A stretch of 29,642 nucleotides of DNA from Akkermansiaceae bacterium UBA6138 (GTDB lineage: Bacteria; Verrucomicrobiota; Verrucomicrobiia; Verrucomicrobiales; DEV007), in the NCBI GenBank assembly GCA_002422425.1, contig DIVG01000067.1, forward strand, positions 3,373 through 33,014, in the 5' to 3' direction. The notes under the pieces are model-generated. The model saw only the letters and a program-made list of their open reading frames with translations, was not told the origin of the DNA and did not search any database. Shown one piece after another: positions 1 through 6,939 of the stretch; within the stretch, counting starts at the first letter, position 1; each line of letters opens with the position of its first letter. The position numbers and the translations under genes were made by a program.

Positions 1-156
1 GAGATCTCGCGCGAAAAACTGCGACAGTTGAACTTGAAGGTGGGGATGATCGTTTCCGTCGTCTTCCGGCACATCCGCGTTTTCGCGAAAGGGCAGTTCA
101 AGGAAAGCGATGTCCGTGAAGACGGGCAGCTCGTCGAGGTCGGGGGGTTGAACTGA
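1..156 (+). CDS. C-terminal end of a CysA-like ABC transporter ATPase (partial)
   Basis: The first 51 codons read open from base 1 to a TGA, so this is the tail of a gene that starts before the window. The pattern ExSREKL..LNLKVG..V followed by IRVF resembles the TOBE-like end of sulfate/thiosulfate ABC ATPases (CysA), where a short beta strand ends in RVF. It is followed by a charged tail of about 20 residues, which is unusual. The gene runs convergently into the Rrf2 gene with only 2 bases between the stop codons. Rrf2 and YezD proteins are often found beside sulfur-assimilation genes, which supports the guess. The fragment is too short for a firm call, and another TOBE-bearing ATPase is possible. 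Confidence 0.45.
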   Translation, partial: EISREKLRQLNLKVGMIVSVVFRHIRVFAKGQFKESDVREDGQLVEVGGLN

Positions 157-158
157 GC

Positions 159-773
159 TCACCGAGCGGCTTTCGCTTTCACCGATTTCTTCGCCGCTCC
201 CGCCTTCTTTGCCGGAATCTCCTTTAGAATGGCAAGAAATCCGCCTTCCGGGTCGGCGTGGCGCCGGGGCGACTCACCCAACGACATTGCCGCTGCGCTG
301 AACTCGACCGGTGCAAACGGAATCGGCAACTTGTCGCGGCGGAGCTTTCGCAAGGTGACCTCGACGACGTCGCCGAGAGTGTAGCGATCGAGGATGTTCG
401 AGACCGCGTTGCGCACATCGATCATGAGCATGCGCAGACCGCAGTGATCTTCGTCGGCGCAGGTGCAGGGTTGGTAAAAGGACTCGCTCGCGCAGGGGAT
501 GGGGGCCAGCATCCCGTCGAGGAGTCGGACCATGTCGCCCATCTTGATTTCGCCGGCCGGTTTCTGGAGGAAATACCCGCCGAACTTTCCGCGTTTGGTG
601 CCAACGATGCCGGCGTGGCGAAAATCGGCGAGGATCTGCTCGACGAACTTGAGCGGCAAGTTGTCCACATTGGCAAGATCCGAAGCGGCAACGACCTCGC
701 GCCCGACTTCACGGGCGATTCCGAGATTGATGAGGGTCCGCATGCCGTATTCGCCGCGTTTGGAGAGTTTCAT
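159..773 (-). CDS. Rrf2 family transcriptional regulator
   Basis: A 204-residue Rrf2-type DNA-binding regulator. It begins MKLSKRGEYGMRTLINLG, the usual start of the winged helix, followed by FVEQILADFRHAGIV and the RGxxGGY wing motif around residues 60-67. The dimerisation region has four cysteines spaced C-x8-C-x-C-x5-C (CASESFYQPCTC, then DEDHC). This differs from the IscR pattern, so an IscR-type cluster is not assured. The last 20 residues are rich in Lys and Ala and probably disordered. It is the last gene of a leftward run that starts with yezD, 48 bases after the peptidase gene. By context it likely controls this sulfur-linked locus, possibly through the dyad at 3121-3143. No Shine-Dalgarno sequence precedes the ATG. 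Confidence 0.9.
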   Translation of the reverse strand: MKLSKRGEYGMRTLINLGIAREVGREVVAASDLANVDNLPLKFVEQILADFRHAGIVGTKRGKFGGYFLQKPAGEIKMGDMVRLLDGMLAPIPCASESFYQPCTCADEDHCGLRMLMIDVRNAVSNILDRYTLGDVVEVTLRKLRRDKLPIPFAPVEFSAAAMSLGESPRRHADPEGGFLAILKEIPAKKAGAAKKSVKAKAAR

Positions 774-821
774 TCAGTTGGACAAAGAGCTCTGCCATTA
801 GAACCCCCAATCAAGTATGTT

Positions 822-1601
822 TCAAGGCCAAAGCCATCGGGAAGGATCGACCGCCATCGTTTCCGCTTCTTCCACTGCCGATGTCAGGGCGGCGAGAAGG
901 GCCGCAGTGCGGTAACCTCTCGCGATGCGACCCGGGGCCTCGAGAGTAATTGAAAGCAGCGGGTAACGCTTCACTAGCCAGATTGCTTCAGGCCAGCCCT
1001 CCGCCTCGTCGGGCTCAGGCTCGTGACGGATCAGCCCGGGGGCGCTCAGGTCGTGACCGTCGACCGGCCCCGCCTCCTCAAGGGGAACGGTCCGGCAAAT
1101 AGAGTCCAGGATCCTGCCCGAGAACGAACTGATGCCGCCCGTGTTGATCTCGTAGAGATAGAAGCCGGTCGTTTCCCAGTCTTCGTGCAAAGAGAAATGG
1201 AGGTGGCATCCCCGCTCACGCCTTTCCCACCAGCTCGTCAAGGCCCTCACTTCGCCACTCTCCTTTCGAAAGAAATCGCGATTCAGATCGATCCCGTCGC
1301 GATTTTCACGAGTTCCCAGGCGCATTCCGGAGGGGTTTAAAAGCGGTGCGATGACCCACTCGCAAGCCATCGGGAGCGGGCGCAACTCGAGGAAGCGGAA
1401 GAGTGCCTCCGGTCCGCAGGGTTCATCCCCGTGAATTCCCGCGGAGAGAAAAACAACCGGGGCAAAGGTGGTGGTGGTGGGCTTGGTCCAGATCCGGATG
1501 ATGTCCTCACCCGATTCCCATATCAACTGCGAGGTGAAACCGTGTTCGCTCGCGACACGGGCGAATGCCTCTTCAAAGCTCGTTACGGGGTCATTCATCA
1601 T
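822..1601 (-). CDS. M14/AstE-type zinc carboxypeptidase (MpaA-like)
   Basis: A 259-residue enzyme of the M14 / succinylglutamate desuccinylase-aspartoacylase fold. The zinc site is visible: SAGIHGDEP gives His57 and Glu60, LHFSLHED gives the third ligand His139, and SITLEAP supplies the probable catalytic Glu221. LNPSGMRLGTRENRDGIDLNRDF-like sequence around residues 88-110 is the substrate-binding Asn-Arg region. There is no signal peptide, so it should be cytoplasmic, as expected for MpaA-like enzymes that trim murein-derived peptides or for amino-acid deacylases. The exact substrate cannot be read. The start overlaps the stop of the metallophosphoesterase gene by 4 bases, indicating translational coupling. 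Confidence 0.82.
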   Translation of the reverse strand: MMNDPVTSFEEAFARVASEHGFTSQLIWESGEDIIRIWTKPTTTTFAPVVFLSAGIHGDEPCGPEALFRFLELRPLPMACEWVIAPLLNPSGMRLGTRENRDGIDLNRDFFRKESGEVRALTSWWERRERGCHLHFSLHEDWETTGFYLYEINTGGISSFSGRILDSICRTVPLEEAGPVDGHDLSAPGLIRHEPEPDEAEGWPEAIWLVKRYPLLSITLEAPGRIARGYRTAALLAALTSAVEEAETMAVDPSRWLWP

Positions 1602-2362
1602 GAGCGGGTCTGATCATCGGAAGTCGGAAAACTGAGTCCTGTCGTAACCTCGTGGGATAGCTTCGCGGCAAGAGACCGGCTGAAAGCGAGGCCGATACGG
1701 CGCAGCAGATCGGTCTGCCCGTAGGCGATGCGCTTCAAGAAGAAAGTCCCGCCCAACCATACCGCATAGGAGGCCCGCGGATCACCGTCCTTTGGTCGTC
1801 CGACGCTTCCGGGATTGACGATTACCGTTTCCGAAATTTGTTTCAGAAAAGGCCTGTGGGTGTGACCAAGAAGGAGAACTCCAGGATCCTCCGCAGCGCG
1901 CACCTCAGCCTCCCAGCGATCCGGATCGCCTTCTTTGAGCAGGTAACCGTGCAGGGGATCACGGGGCAGGCCGTGCAGCATGCACCAGCGCCGGTTTCCC
2001 GCCGAAAAGCGGGAGATGAGGGGGAGAGTCCTGAGAAATTCCTTCCCCTCGGGCGGAACGATTCTGCGGGTTCGTGTCACAAACTCCGCAGGAATCACTC
2101 CGTGACGCCCGGCCGGACCCACCGGTGAACCCGTTGCGGCCGCCTCGTCATGATTTCCCTTTACGAGATCTCCCGCCCGCAAATGAAGGCGCGCCCATGA
2201 GACAATTTGAGCGCAGTCGGGCCCATCGTGAACGAGATCACCGAGACAGAGAATGCGCGTCGCATGCGGTTCGGCAGCAAGGACCGCTTCGAGCGCGGGC
2301 CAATTGCCATGAAGGTCGGCGATGATGAGAATGTAATCGTCTCTTGTATTCGCCTTGCTCAT
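1598..2362 (-). CDS. YfcE/MJ0936-type metallophosphoesterase
   Basis: A 254-residue calcineurin-like phosphoesterase. All metal-site motifs are present in order: IIADLHGN (Asp16, His18), CLGDLVHDGPD (Asp42), KGNHDE (Asn70, His71) and GHTHRPF (about 166-172), followed by VNPGSVGRP, typical of the YfcE/MJ0936 subgroup. Such enzymes hydrolyse phosphodiesters or nucleotides, and the physiological substrate is not evident here. It has no signal peptide. It sits 18 bases after the hydrolase remnant and overlaps the downstream peptidase gene by 4 bases, so the group is probably one transcript. Confidence 0.88.
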   Translation of the reverse strand: MSKANTRDDYILIIADLHGNWPALEAVLAAEPHATRILCLGDLVHDGPDCAQIVSWARLHLRAGDLVKGNHDEAAATGSPVGPAGRHGVIPAEFVTRTRRIVPPEGKEFLRTLPLISRFSAGNRRWCMLHGLPRDPLHGYLLKEGDPDRWEAEVRAAEDPGVLLLGHTHRPFLKQISETVIVNPGSVGRPKDGDPRASYAVWLGGTFFLKRIAYGQTDLLRRIGLAFSRSLAAKLSHEVTTGLSFPTSDDQTRS

Positions 2363-2380
2363 CAGCGCCGCTTTCCGGAT

Positions 2381-2926
2381 TCAAGGTTTTCCTGAAAGTT
2401 CCTCCCAACCGGGTTGATTCAATTTTTGAGTGCTCACGAACGAAGTGCCGACGAGGCTCCAGCGCAAAGCAAAAGGCCACGGACCATGCCCGCTCGCGAT
2501 GTTCAGGTGCTGAAACCGATCCGGCAAATAGATCGGATTGAGGGCGAGAGGGCGGGTGTATTCTTCATCAAAGCTGCGGCGGCAATAGGGATCGTCCAAC
2601 GATCCGGCTATGCGAAGGTGCGTTGCGGCAAGATTCACTCGTTCCTTGTGCAGGGACATCGTGCGATGCCCCTGCACGCGTCCGAGGTCGTCCAGCTCCC
2701 GGGCCCCCGGCGGTGCCACGAGTAAAACTCTGCCGACCGACATTCTATCGGCTCGACTCGCATATTGCATCCAGAGGACCGCCCCGAGGGAATGGGCGAC
2801 GACGGTCGCGTCGGGACCCGCTTCGACGAGTTTATAATGGAGGATCTCCATCCATTCGCGGAGGTCGGGAGGCAAAGCGAACTTTTTCAGTACTTTCGAC
2901 CTGGGTGACGCGGCCTTCGTGGACAA
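2381..2926 (-). pseudogene. 5'-truncated RBBP9/YdeN-like serine hydrolase remnant
   Basis: The reading frame carries the C-terminal three quarters of an RBBP9/YdeN-type alpha/beta hydrolase. The nucleophile elbow is in VVAHSLGAVLW, an acid residue lies in AGSLDDPYC, and the His is in NIASGHGPWP. The normal first 40-50 residues, with the beta-strand and oxyanion loop (a GxxNSGPxHW-like motif), are absent. Recognisable homology starts at LPPDLREWM, and upstream of that the DNA codes for YezD in another frame. The longest frame starts at a TTG inside yezD, with 95 bases of overlap. A deletion that joined the hydrolase 3' part to the end of yezD is the simplest explanation. A translated shortened protein cannot be excluded, since the rest of the frame is intact. 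Confidence 0.6.
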
Positions 2927-3026
2927 TGATCTGGACAGATCCGAAACGCAGGGCGGCGACCTTGCTTTCGACTACTTTAAGCCAGGAGGCGATTTCTTGA
3001 TCGGGAGATGAGGAGGAAGTGGTCAT
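2832..3026 (-). CDS. yezD: YezD family (DUF2292) small protein
   Basis: A 64-residue protein matching the YezD/DUF2292 family, with DQEIASWLKVVESKVAALRFGS, then IIVHEGRVTQVES and TEKVRF. Family members are usually 50-60 residues and end a few residues after this EK.R motif. Here 13 more residues (ASRPPRM onward) follow, coded by DNA that is hydrolase sequence in another frame, so the tail may be a by-product of a deletion. YezD proteins are of unknown function and frequently lie in sulfur-assimilation operons under Rrf2/CymR-type control, which fits the Rrf2 gene at the end of this run. It is the first gene of the leftward operon, with a plausible promoter about 40-65 bases upstream. Confidence 0.8.
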   Translation of the reverse strand: MTTSSSSPDQEIASWLKVVESKVAALRFGSVQIIVHEGRVTQVESTEKVRFASRPPRMDGDPPL

Positions 3027-3063
3027 GCGATTCCAAGGGAATAAGTTTCAGGCAATAAATAGA

Positions 3064-3091
3064 ATTCTGTAATCTACACTTGGAAAGTCAA
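3064..3091 (-). promoter_or_regulatory. Candidate sigma-70 promoter for the yezD operon
   Basis: On the minus strand TTGACT (3091-3086) is followed after 16 bases by CAGAAT (3069-3064). This places transcription start near 3057, about 30 bases before the yezD ATG. The -35 is good and the -10 matches 4 of 6 positions. A second possible promoter overlapping the upstream dyad cannot be ruled out. Confidence 0.4.
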
Positions 3092-3099
3092 AATTAAAT

Positions 3100-3118
3100 G
3101 ACGCGCCGAAAACGCGTC
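3100..3118 (-). promoter_or_regulatory. Hairpin upstream of yezD, attenuator or terminator-like
   Basis: The arms GACGCG and CGCGTC are perfectly complementary around a 7-base loop. On the minus strand the stem is followed by a T-rich stretch (ATTTAATTTTG), as in a weak intrinsic terminator. It lies between the dyad at 3121-3143 and the candidate yezD promoter. It could stop a transcript that starts further upstream. Confidence 0.3.
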
Positions 3119-3120
3119 CT

Positions 3121-3143
3121 TTAAATAAATGTAACTTATTTAA
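3121..3143. promoter_or_regulatory. Perfect dyad, candidate Rrf2 operator
   Basis: TTAAATAA and TTATTTAA are exact inverted copies separated by 7 bases (ATGTAAC), a 23-bp AT-rich palindrome in a GC-rich genome. It lies between divergent yezD and the porin gene. Rrf2 regulators bind dyads of similar total length. The regulator encoded at 159-773 is the obvious candidate ligand, but no binding evidence exists. Confidence 0.45.
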
Positions 3144-3367
3144 GTCGAACGATTAACGGGTTTAAAGTTTTTCATCCCGGGTCCATCCTCTCCGCGATGA
3201 ACAAGAGCGACATTGAAAAAACGGCTTGCGTTTTTCCCGCCGAGTTACATTTTCGACTCTGTCAGAGATCCGCCGTGACCGGGCATAAGGAGCTTAGGAT
3301 CGCTTAACACCGCTGGCCATCGTGCAAACGCACCGGCCCATTGTTAACCTAACCAAATCCTAAGACT
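3144..3367 (+). other. Porin upstream region, with a doubtful 36-codon ORF
   Basis: The space between yezD and the porin gene is 341 bases. Its yezD-proximal part holds the promoter, hairpin and dyad listed separately. The rest, next to the porin, shows no clear sigma-70 promoter and no riboswitch I recognise. It contains a possible 36-codon reading frame (3197-3307, starting MNKSDIEKTACVF, with two Cys) without a ribosome-binding site. That frame could be a leader peptide or chance. Confidence 0.3.
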
Positions 3368-4543
3368 ATGTACAATCGATTCAAAAAATCGGTTCTCGGC
3401 ATGGCGGTTACGGCAACAGCGACTGCTGCCGTCTCTTCGCTCGCGGCCGGTGAACCCGGAAAAGCTGTCATTGACGATAAAGCTCCCATCGAAGGCGGCT
3501 GGACTGTTTGCGACCTCTTCAATCACAACACTCTTTACGAGGGCGAAGGCTTTGTGAAGAGCGTCAAGTTCACCGGGAGATACCATGGGAACTTTATCGA
3601 CACCGAGGACGACTACCTCAGTGGCGGGGAGGGCGAGGCATGGGACCACCGGCGTTTCCGCGCCGGTGTGGTCGCCAAGTTGGAAAACGACATCACGATT
3701 CAGAACATCTACAACCTCGACACCTCGCCGAACTTTGACGGGGATCGCTTTGTCGATAACATCGACGAGTTCTTCATTCAATGGGATCCGTCCGATGATT
3801 TCTACATTGCTGTCGGTAAGCAGAAGCAGAAGATTCTCAGCGAATATCGGAACTCGTCGAACTCTCTTTTGGTCTTCGAACGTTCCATCCTGACGCAGAA
3901 TCTGCTCTCGCAGAAGCTCTGGGGCGCGGCGGTCGGGTTCAAAGGACTCGGCCTGAATCACGAGATCGGTCTCTGGGGAGCTGCCTTCGAAGATGACTTC
4001 GCCTGGCCTTCCTTTGAAGATGCCGGTGCCTCGCTCACCTATCGGGCGAACTACGAGCTGGATGAGGCGACGACACTGTTCTTCGACTACCAGTATGTCG
4101 ATCAGGATCGCAGAACCCCGGAGATCTTCGCCGGTTCACCCTACGAAAACGTCTTCGCGGTGGGCTCCGAGTCGAAATGGGGACGCTTCGGATTGAACAC
4201 CGACGTCATCTTCGCGCTCGATCGTCAGGATGGTCGGCTCTCGCCCTGCGATGACTCGCACGGGTTCCAGGTCACTCCCTACTATGATCTCACCGACAAA
4301 CTGCAGCTTGTGGCGCGTTATGCCTACCTCAGCGACGGTCGGGTCGGTCGTCCCCAGCAGTTCGCCTCGCGCCCCCAAGTGGACGGACTCGGCACCCTCT
4401 TCGTCGGGGTGAACTACGCCATCTGCAAAACGAAGCTGCGCATCCAGGCCGGTTACGAGTGGGCCAATGCCGACCGTATCGTCGGGACAGGAACCGAATA
4501 CAGCAACGATTCGTGGTTGATCGGGATTCGCACCCACTGGTGA
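3368..4543 (+). CDS. Outer-membrane porin, OprP/OprO-like
   Basis: A 391-residue outer-membrane beta-barrel protein. An N-terminal signal peptide (MYNRFKKSVLGMAV, ending SLAAG) is followed by alternating strands with girdle aromatics, for example DDFYIAVGKQKQ, TTLFFDYQYVDQD and LQLVARYAYLSDG. The chain ends in an aromatic residue (GIRTHW), as outer-membrane barrels need for BamA recognition. Size, the VGKQKQK strand and the overall look fit phosphate/anion-selective porins of the OprP/OprO group. The specificity is not readable. Its position opposite yezD and near a CysA-like tail suggests uptake of an anion such as sulfate or an organosulfonate, which is inference. A strong terminator follows. 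Confidence 0.78.
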   Translation: MYNRFKKSVLGMAVTATATAAVSSLAAGEPGKAVIDDKAPIEGGWTVCDLFNHNTLYEGEGFVKSVKFTGRYHGNFIDTEDDYLSGGEGEAWDHRRFRAGVVAKLENDITIQNIYNLDTSPNFDGDRFVDNIDEFFIQWDPSDDFYIAVGKQKQKILSEYRNSSNSLLVFERSILTQNLLSQKLWGAAVGFKGLGLNHEIGLWGAAFEDDFAWPSFEDAGASLTYRANYELDEATTLFFDYQYVDQDRRTPEIFAGSPYENVFAVGSESKWGRFGLNTDVIFALDRQDGRLSPCDDSHGFQVTPYYDLTDKLQLVARYAYLSDGRVGRPQQFASRPQVDGLGTLFVGVNYAICKTKLRIQAGYEWANADRIVGTGTEYSNDSWLIGIRTHW

Positions 4544-4605
4544 TCGATGCCTCTTTTTGAGCCTGACCACTTTTACGTGAAGAGACAGGACCTCCCCCTC
4601 GTTTG

Positions 4606-4638
4606 GAGGGCGGGGCGCCGAGCCTCGCCCTCTTTTTT
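4606..4638 (+). terminator. Rho-independent terminator after the porin gene
   Basis: The arms GAGGGCGGGGC (4606-4616) and GCCTCGCCCTC (4622-4632) form an 11-bp stem with one G-T pair and a 5-base loop. Six T follow (4633-4638). It ends the porin transcript. The ECF sigma gene on the other strand stops inside the T tract. Confidence 0.88.
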
Positions 4639-5149
4639 ACATCCCCATCTCGACCCGCTCGCCCTCAAGCGTTTTGCGCAGGGCTTCCATGCCATAGCGA
4701 TAGCGCGAGGCGGCGGTGTTGGGGGAGATCTCAAGAGTCCGGCCAATCTCGTCGAAGGTAAGATTCCCCCAGATCTTCAGAGTGATAACCTCGCGAAATT
4801 TTTCGGGGACCTTCGACATTGCCACCTGCAGGGCACGACTGGTGTCGTCCTCCGGCAGCTCAAACCAGGCGACGAGTTCGCCGCGCTCGCGAACGGATTC
4901 TTCTTCGCGCCGTTTCCGTCTCTCGTTGCTGCGGCCGAGATCGATCGCGCAGCGCCGGATGTTGGTGTAGGCGAGACTCACAACCCGGGGATCGGGGGCA
5001 CCCCTATGGGTCTTCCATGTGCGCACGAGAGCGGCCTGGAGAACATCCTCCGCGTCCGCTTCGCATCGCGTCTGCTGACGCGCGAAAAGCATCAATCGGC
5101 CCCCGTAATCGTTGAGCCAGTCCCGCCACTCCTGAGAGAATCGCTGCAT
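4637..5149 (-). CDS. ECF RNA polymerase sigma factor
   Basis: A 170-residue group 4 (ECF) sigma factor. Region 2 is seen in FARQQTRCEADAEDVLQAAL and VRTWK (about residues 22-46). Region 4 is VPEKFREVITLKIWGNLTFDE followed by the helix-turn-helix IGRTLEISPNTAASRYRYG (about 112-155). The acidic linker between them is short. No anti-sigma factor with a membrane segment lies next to it: upstream is the FAD reductase on the same strand and downstream the convergent porin. Control is therefore either encoded elsewhere or depends on transcription. No Shine-Dalgarno sequence precedes the ATG. Confidence 0.88.
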   Translation of the reverse strand: MQRFSQEWRDWLNDYGGRLMLFARQQTRCEADAEDVLQAALVRTWKTHRGAPDPRVVSLAYTNIRRCAIDLGRSNERRKRREEESVRERGELVAWFELPEDDTSRALQVAMSKVPEKFREVITLKIWGNLTFDEIGRTLEISPNTAASRYRYGMEALRKTLEGERVEMGM

Positions 5150-5203
5150 TGGGGTATGAGACGTCCGGCCTTTGGAAAATGTTCAGAAAAAGTGCGGATT
5201 TTT

Positions 5204-6235
5204 TTACCGCGTCGCCCGGTAAAGCAGGGAAAAGGGGAGCCAGTTGCGACGGGCGAGGATGGTCATGACGCGACGTCCGCGGTCGCTCGTGAGGAAGGGG
5301 TGGACGAGCCGTGACACGCCGAGCCGACGACGGAAAGACCGGCTCAGGAGAGAATCGCTTTGGCGCGCGACTTCATCCCACCCGATGCCGCCTTTCGCAT
5401 AGTCTCGCAGCAGTGGCAGGACGATGGCCGCGGACTGGAAGGCCATGCTCATGCCGTGACCGGTGAAGGGACCGATAATGGAAAAGCGATCCCCGAGACG
5501 GACATTGCCGCCTTCGCTTTTGACCTGGCGGCCGAACTGAAAGGCGCTCACCCCCGTGAGCGATTCGGGGTCGAGACCGGCACGACCGAGGCGTTCCGAG
5601 AGCTTGCCCAAACCACAGGCGGAGAGGTAGGCGAGGAGCGCTTCACTGCCCTGAACATGGAGGTCGCCGCGCCGCCGAAAAAGGCCGCAGGCGTTGACGC
5701 GCCCGTCTTCGATGCGACTGAGGCCGATGTAGCCTCCGTCGCCGAGGTGCATCTCGAGATCGGCGCCGAGCGGGTAATCGGTGAGGTGTCCCTTGAGACC
5801 CAGCCACGGACTCTCCGCGTCACGGGAACGACCCGTCGCGAAGAGGTGGCCCTCGGGAGCGGGGCCGTTTTCCCGGTAGCGTTCCCCCTCTCGCAGCTCC
5901 CCTCCCAGCTCGCGAAAGCGATCGACCATGCGCCGGTCCAGACGGAATCGGGAAATGCCGAGGGCGGGTGAGGGCAGAGTCTTCCGCAGGATCGGGCCCG
6001 AGGCGTCGTGCCAGGCGGTTTCCCGGCAGACCTCGGCGTCGTCGAGAAGATCGGCGACACCGAGTGACTCGAGCGTGTCCCGCGAGACTCCCGAGATGAA
6101 TTCCCCGCAGACTCGGTGCCGCGGATAGGTGGCGGCTTCGATGATCGTGACGGGCACGCCCGCGTTCCTCAGTCCGACCCCGAGTGAGAGCCCCGCGATG
6201 CCGCCGCCGATGATGGTGAGGGGGCGGTCATTCAT
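5204..6235 (-). CDS. FAD-dependent oxidoreductase of the geranylgeranyl reductase/FixC type
   Basis: A 343-residue flavoprotein. The Rossmann motif IIGGGIAGLSLGVGL is at the N-terminus, HRVCGEFISG follows (the CGE motif of this group), and the second FAD motif is GDRFSIIGPFTGHGMSMAF near residue 270. That last motif is typical of the oxidoreductases encoded beside type III polyketide synthases and methyltransferases. I chose the ATG at 6235 rather than an upstream in-frame Met because it overlaps the methyltransferase stop as ATGA and puts the Rossmann motif right at the start. The pair is thus translationally coupled. It probably reduces or oxidises a lipid-like quinol or resorcinol intermediate, but the polyketide synthase itself is not in the window. 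Confidence 0.82.
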   Translation of the reverse strand: MNDRPLTIIGGGIAGLSLGVGLRNAGVPVTIIEAATYPRHRVCGEFISGVSRDTLESLGVADLLDDAEVCRETAWHDASGPILRKTLPSPALGISRFRLDRRMVDRFRELGGELREGERYRENGPAPEGHLFATGRSRDAESPWLGLKGHLTDYPLGADLEMHLGDGGYIGLSRIEDGRVNACGLFRRRGDLHVQGSEALLAYLSACGLGKLSERLGRAGLDPESLTGVSAFQFGRQVKSEGGNVRLGDRFSIIGPFTGHGMSMAFQSAAIVLPLLRDYAKGGIGWDEVARQSDSLLSRSFRRRLGVSRLVHPFLTSDRGRRVMTILARRNWLPFSLLYRATR

Positions 6236-6882
6236 TTCTTCCATGCTTCGAAACGATACGCGCCGAGGAGAGTGACGGTCTCGCGCACGCTCCACGAGTC
6301 ATCGAGACCGAGCGTCGGGGCCAGTTCGCCGCGTCGGAATCCGGCACCGATACTGACTTGCAGGTCGTGTCGTGTCACCTCGTTGACGAAGGGGAAAAGA
6401 CCGTAGCCGAGCACCCGGAAGATGGTTTCACGGGCCGGTTCGACGAAGTAGAGCCGCGCGACCCGCTCGTTGAGAATCTTTCCCAGTGCACCGAGCATCG
6501 CGTCGTCGAAGTGATGGAGGAAGAGATTGGCAACGAGGCCGGCGCGACCCTGAGGCGGCAGGGCATTCGGGAGCGTTTCATAGAGATCTCCCTCGATCCA
6601 TTGCCAGTTTGCGGGCCAGTCGCGCGGACGAGGGGCAAAGTCGAGGCCGGAGACAGTGCCGGGAAAGCGGTCGCGGTAAACCGCGAGAGGACCGTCGCCG
6701 GACCCGGTCTCGATCCAGTGGTGAGGATCGCTTGAGTCGGCCCCGCCCATCTTCCGGGCGAGCCAGCGGTAGTTCCCCATGATGGCGTTGATGAGACCGA
6801 GGTCACGGCGCGAGCGCTTTGCTCGCGGGTCATCCTGGGCGAGGGAATCTAGGATCTCGGGGATGACTTTGCGTTCTTTCAC
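6232..6882 (-). CDS. Class I SAM-dependent methyltransferase
   Basis: A 216-residue methyltransferase with a short helical lead (PEILDSL, then SRRDLGLINAIMGNYRWLARK). The SAM site is WIETGSGDGPLAVYRDRFPG near residues 56-75, and LVANLFLHHFDD (about 115-127) is motif IV. The lead sequence matches methyltransferases found with type III PKS and FAD reductase genes in Gram-negative bacteria. It starts at GTG (6882) and is coupled to the downstream FAD enzyme through an ATGA overlap. Its product is likely an O- or C-methylated polyketide or quinone-like lipid, which is inference. A hairpin at 6940-6966 separates it from the gene upstream. Confidence 0.82.
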   Translation of the reverse strand: MKERKVIPEILDSLAQDDPRAKRSRRDLGLINAIMGNYRWLARKMGGADSSDPHHWIETGSGDGPLAVYRDRFPGTVSGLDFAPRPRDWPANWQWIEGDLYETLPNALPPQGRAGLVANLFLHHFDDAMLGALGKILNERVARLYFVEPARETIFRVLGYGLFPFVNEVTRHDLQVSIGAGFRRGELAPTLGLDDSWSVRETVTLLGAYRFEAWKK

Positions 6883-6939
6883 CTGACAAGATACGCTCTT
6901 TGCGACGGGAGCGCCGGGAAAAGTCTTCCCGTAAATGAA

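Noticed and set aside
4547..5314. 255-codon plus-strand frame over the ECF sigma gene
   Set aside because: It starts at the porin stop, passes through the terminator and is antisense to a clear sigma factor.
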